Shown: positions 61,182 to 64,000 of the stretch, in pieces
Numbering within the stretch: the first letter of the stretch is position 1
Layout of the letters: every line of letters starts with the position of its first letter
DNA from: RGIG4608 sp964413365
GTDB taxonomy: Bacteria; Bacillota; Clostridia; Oscillospirales; CAG-272
Direction: 5' to 3'
DNA: 64,000 nucleotides
Assembly (NCBI GenBank): GCA_964413365.1
Contig: CAYPRM010000003.1
Span: 1 to 64,000 of the forward strand
Position numbers and translations under genes: made by a program
The notes under the pieces: generated by a model
The model's database searches: none
Seen by the model: the letters and a program-made list of their open reading frames with translations, nothing else
What the model was told of the DNA's origin: nothing

Positions 61182-63038
61182 TCAGTCCATAAGGAGCGCC
61201 GCCGCACCGAGAAGTCCTGCACTGTTTTCAAGGCTCGCTATGCGGATCGGAACGCGCGGTCCCTTATCTCCGCCGTAAAGCTCCGCGTCAAACTGCTTCT
61301 GAAGCGGCACTATAAGTCTATCTCCCTGAGCACAGACGCCTCCGCCGAGCAGAATGACCTCGGGGCGGAATATATTTGCGTAATTTACAAGTGCGGATGC
61401 AAGGTAGCCTATATAGTTGTCAATGACCTCTCTCGCATATACGTCGGTATCATAGTAATCAAAGGGAGTTTTGCCGTTTACAGCGTCCACAGCGCCTATC
61501 TCCCACATCTTGCAGTCGGGGTGAGCAAGCATGGCACGTCTTGTGTCACGTATGAGCGCGGTAGCCGAGGAATATGCCTCGACGCATCCGCGTCTGCCAC
61601 AGGTGCAAGGCTCTCCACCGCGTGTGATGACGGTATGACCAAGCTCTGCGCCTGCGCCCTTATTTCCCTCCATGAGCACGCCGTCAATGACGACTCCGCC
61701 GCCGACACCCGTGCCGAGGGTTACCATTACTGCGCTGTTACATCCCTTTGCCGCTCCGAATTTTACCTCACCGAGTGCGGCGACGTTTGCATCGTTTGCA
61801 ACCTTGACCTTAACTCCGCCGAGCAAGCGTGAGACCTCGTCGGTGATCATAAAATCGCTCCAACCGAGGTTATTTGAATATATAACGTTACCGCTACCGC
61901 TGTCTATCATTCCGGGGCATCCTATGCCTACGCCCTCGACGTCGGAAGCGGAGAGGTTGCATCTCTCAAGCAAAATCTTTGCAAGGCGTGCGATATTTCC
62001 TGCGACGACGCCAGCTCCGCCCTCGGACTCTGTTGGGATCTTATCGGAGACGATGATCTCGCCCCTATCGTCGACGATGCCGCCCTTGATGAACGTACCG
62101 CCGAGGTCTATTCCTATGTAATATTTACGTACTGTGGTCATAATTCCGAAAAATTCTCCTTCCATATCGGTATTGTTATCCCCTGCCGAAATGAAAACGC
62201 TATCTCCGCGGTGTATCTCAACTCCGTCGATGCTTCCCTCGCCTCCAAGGCAGGTAAAGCATTTGAAGCTTCTTCTGTCGGGCTCGAGTATTCTCCTACC
62301 GCTGACCTCTACGAGCGTGGCAGTGAAAAATCTGCTGATCCCCTTAAGAATACCCTCTCTTGTTTTGACATCGAGCGACCTCGGAATGAGCCTCTCAGTA
62401 TTCGTAACATCGAGAGCCTTTTCAACGTGGAGCTCCCTCTCCTTGCCGTCAGCACCCCTTCTGCCGTAGTCATAAACGCGGTAGGTGATATTGCTGTTCT
62501 GTTGTATCTCGCAGATAAGACAGCCCTCGCAGATTGCGTGTATCGTGCCTGCGGGGATAAAGTAGCACTCGCCTGCGTGCACGGGGATAAATTGCAGGCG
62601 ATCGGTCAGAGTGTGCGTCCTTATCGCGTCCTCAAGCTCCGCTCGTGTAATGCTCTCCTTAAAGCCGAGATATATCCCTGCGCCCTCCTCGGCGTCAACG
62701 ATATACCACATCTCGGTCTTGCCGAGGCTGTTCTCATGCTTCAAGGCGTACTCATCATTCGGGTGCACCTGCACGGATAACTTGGCATTTGCGTCAATGA
62801 GCTTGACGAGCACAGGAAAGAACGGAAATCCCTTGCAGTTCTCTCCGAGATCCGCCTCCGTTACCGCGTCGGGGAGCGGCGTTCCGTCGGCAAGGCGGCT
62901 CACTCCGTCCTTGTGGAAGGAAAGCTCCCACGTCTCCGCCAAGGGATCTGCGTCGGTCTGCTTTCCGTAATATTTCTTCAATCTGTCTCCGCCCCAGATT
63001 ATGCTCTTGCAGGCAGGATAAAGCTTTACTGTATTCAT
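61182..63038 (-). CDS. Mannose-6-phosphate isomerase fused to a ROK-family sugar kinase
   Basis: 618 residues from the ATG at 63038 (GGAGGAAATTTTTATG). Residues 1-~300 are a class I phosphomannose isomerase with zinc ligands in SVQVHPND (Q90, H92), KTEMWY (E109) and AGTIHAI. Residues ~304-618 are a ROK kinase: phosphate-binding GIDLGGTFIKGG, catalytic aspartate in NDANVAALGE and zinc motif CTCGRRGCVEAY. Together the halves could turn free mannose into fructose-6-phosphate, the final step for mannose released by GH125/GH38. M300 looks like an ancestral start of the kinase, with AAGGAG 14 nt before it, so independent kinase translation is possible. Each domain is near normal length; the family assignment is firm, the sugar specificity inferred. 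Confidence 0.92.
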   Translation of the reverse strand: MNTVKLYPACKSIIWGGDRLKKYYGKQTDADPLAETWELSFHKDGVSRLADGTPLPDAVTEADLGENCKGFPFFPVLVKLIDANAKLSVQVHPNDEYALKHENSLGKTEMWYIVDAEEGAGIYLGFKESITRAELEDAIRTHTLTDRLQFIPVHAGECYFIPAGTIHAICEGCLICEIQQNSNITYRVYDYGRRGADGKERELHVEKALDVTNTERLIPRSLDVKTREGILKGISRFFTATLVEVSGRRILEPDRRSFKCFTCLGGEGSIDGVEIHRGDSVFISAGDNNTDMEGEFFGIMTTVRKYYIGIDLGGTFIKGGIVDDRGEIIVSDKIPTESEGGAGVVAGNIARLAKILLERCNLSASDVEGVGIGCPGMIDSGSGNVIYSNNLGWSDFMITDEVSRLLGGVKVKVANDANVAALGEVKFGAAKGCNSAVMVTLGTGVGGGVVIDGVLMEGNKGAGAELGHTVITRGGEPCTCGRRGCVEAYSSATALIRDTRRAMLAHPDCKMWEIGAVDAVNGKTPFDYYDTDVYAREVIDNYIGYLASALVNYANIFRPEVILLGGGVCAQGDRLIVPLQKQFDAELYGGDKGPRVPIRIASLENSAGLLGAAALLMD

Positions 63039-63053
63039 AAAAATTTCCTCCAT

Positions 63054-63505
63054 TCGTAGGTCTGATATAATTATATCACAAACCTTGATTTTTTCAAGAG
63101 ATATTTAGAAAAAACGCTTCGTTTGTGGCTGTTTTCTTGCGTTTTCTTCGTTTTTTTCTTTGTTTTTTCGATGCTTGCCTTGACTTATTCAAATTCCCCC
63201 CCATCGTCGCCTATCATGACGGTGATCTTGTCGGTGATATTCCTCCTTGCAAAGCGTAAAAAATACCAATATTGAGTTGGTAAGGATCAATATATACCCC
63301 TATTTCCACGGAGAATTTTCGTGGAGATGGGGTGTCTTTATTTTTCGACGAATGTTTACATTTTATATCATTAAAATGGAAAATGTTAAAAATAGAACCA
63401 TATTTTTCTAAAAATCGTTGTTTTTCGAGGATAAAAACAAATAATCCTCGACACGCCTTCTGTGATATGATAATAGTACCGATCAAAAACAAAGGAGGAA
63501 CAGAT
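63054..63505. other. Intergenic region with promoter, hairpins and a vestigial reading frame
   Basis: It contains the promoter of the isomerase-kinase operon and two hairpins: CCCCTATTTCCACG/CGTGGAGATGGGG (about 63298-63333) and TCGAGGAT/ATCCTCGA (63425-63451). It also holds a short minus-strand open frame without a start codon (63185-63283, ending ITDKITVMIGDDGGEFE). Otherwise it is AT-rich with no convincing gene. Confidence 0.5.
63070..63097 (-). promoter_or_regulatory. Promoter of the isomerase-kinase/GH43/GtaA-like operon
   Basis: Minus strand: TTGAAA (63092-63097), 16-bp spacer, TATAAT (63070-63075). Confidence 0.75.
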
Positions 63506-63760
63506 ATGGATTTTACATTGATCGAACAGCAGGAGAGGGGCGCTAACTGCTACAAGCTTATGCGCGCCACATTTTACCGCTCTCACTACGTGATAATAGT
63601 GCAGAGCAAGCACGATTTTGCGTGTGCATCGTTTCAGTCGGAGCGTGCGGAGGCACTTGAGCTATTCCGCATGATCTCGGAGAGCGATACCGAGCCGTAC
63701 ACGCTCGCAGACATAATTTCCGACCGTGAAAAGTCGCGGGAGCTGTCAAAAATCATGTAG
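63506..63760 (+). CDS. Small hypothetical protein (possibly DUF6514-like)
   Basis: 84 residues from the ATG at 63506, with an excellent GGAGGAACAGATATG site; the longer upstream frame is rejected. No signal or membrane helix. The pattern of a short beta-rich start (CYKLMRATFYRSHYVIIVQSK) followed by an amphipathic helix (SERAEALELFRMISES) and a TLADIISD ending resembles small clostridial DUF6514 proteins, but I am not certain. It lies alone between two regulatory regions. Confidence 0.7.
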   Translation: MDFTLIEQQERGANCYKLMRATFYRSHYVIIVQSKHDFACASFQSERAEALELFRMISESDTEPYTLADIISDREKSRELSKIM

Positions 63761-63797
63761 GGATATCAAATTTGCTCGGAAAATATAAAATTATCCT

Positions 63798-63826
63798 ATT
63801 GACTTTGTGGCAAATTGCTGATATAA
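63798..63826 (+). promoter_or_regulatory. Sigma-A promoter of the GH2 gene
   Basis: TTGACT (63798-63803), 17-bp spacer, TATAAT (63821-63826), 37 bp ahead of the GH2 start. Confidence 0.88.
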
Positions 63827-63863
63827 TCACTCTTGGAACATAATTCATAGCTCGGAGGAAACC

Positions 63864-64000
63864 ATGAGTAGAATATATATAAACGACGGCTGGCTCTTTG
63901 CTCCACAGTTCAAGGAGGGGTATCTTAACGGCGAGGTTGACGGGGATATGACGCATGTCAGACTTCCCCACACCGTAAAGGAGCTTCCCTACAACTATTT
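63864..64000 (+). CDS. GH2-family glycosidase, N-terminal fragment cut by window edge
   Basis: Only the first 45 residues are present. The opening MSRIYINDGWLFAPQF and the VRLPHTVKELPYNYF stretch are typical of the sugar-binding jelly-roll at the start of GH2 beta-galactosidases, beta-mannosidases and beta-glucuronidases. Ribosome binding site GGAGGAAACCATG and a clear promoter support the start. The substrate cannot be told from this fragment. Confidence 0.75.
   Translation, partial: MSRIYINDGWLFAPQFKEGYLNGEVDGDMTHVRLPHTVKELPYNY

Noticed and set aside
63214..63492. A 92-codon minus-strand frame in the last long intergenic gap
   Set aside because: No ribosome binding site, overlaps the promoter region of the small plus-strand gene, and has no protein-like features beyond chance.

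Overview
The window reads as a chromosome segment from an anaerobic, spore-forming Clostridia-type Firmicute, probably an uncultivated gut or rumen lineage. The evidence is a dipicolinate synthase pair (dpaA/dpaB, needed for spores), the oxygen-sensitive class III ribonucleotide reductase NrdD/NrdG, strong AGGAGG ribosome binding sites, sigma-A promoters with 17-bp spacers, and many lipoproteins with Gram-positive style signal peptides. I cannot place it below class level. No tRNA, rRNA, CRISPR array or insertion sequence was seen.

Layout. 1-3.3 kb: tail of a phosphohexomutase, dpaBA and a cytidylate-kinase-like protein. 3.4-9.2 kb: a small membrane protein, a LytTR/GHKL two-component system and a paired ABC exporter. 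9.2-16.5 kb: a type IV pilus or ComG-like operon on the minus strand (pilin, minor pilins, an unassigned protein, prepilin peptidase, PilC, PilB), driven by one clear promoter with a long leader. 16.8-19.9 kb: a zinc-ribbon membrane protein and a MacB-like ABC protein. 20.1-23.5 kb: nrdD-nrdG-HD hydrolase behind a promoter with two NrdR-box-like sites. 23.9-26.4 kb: an aldo/keto reductase, then a strongly structured ~200-nt RNA ending in a UUCG terminator just ahead of a BspA-type leucine-rich repeat protein.

26.5-37.0 kb: an unusual minus-strand cluster of c-type cytochrome lipoproteins (one resembling hydrazine synthase alpha-type cytochromes, one a beta-propeller/di-heme peroxidase-like protein) with their own haem-attachment machinery (ResB and CcsA). 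The di-heme gene is broken by an exact 205-bp tandem duplication. 37.0-42.1 kb: a 1673-residue repeat lipoprotein.

42.1-63.0 kb: an alpha-mannan or mannosyl-glycan utilisation locus. It has two GH76 endo-mannanase-like proteins, an LGFP-repeat protein, a sugar ABC importer, a GH125 exo-alpha-mannosidase, a LacI regulator, a GxGYxYP protein, a GH38 alpha-mannosidase, a HAD phosphatase, a GtaA-like protein, a GH43 protein and a phosphomannose isomerase-ROK sugar kinase fusion. Inferred flow: GH76 cuts mannan outside the cell, the ABC system imports oligomannosides, GH125 and GH38 release mannose, and the fusion protein phosphorylates it and isomerises it to fructose-6-phosphate. An AAAAC(G/C)GTTTT palindrome occurs upstream of both GH125 (twice) and GH38 (once), suggesting one LacI-controlled regulon. 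The window ends in a small hypothetical gene and the start of a GH2 glycosidase.
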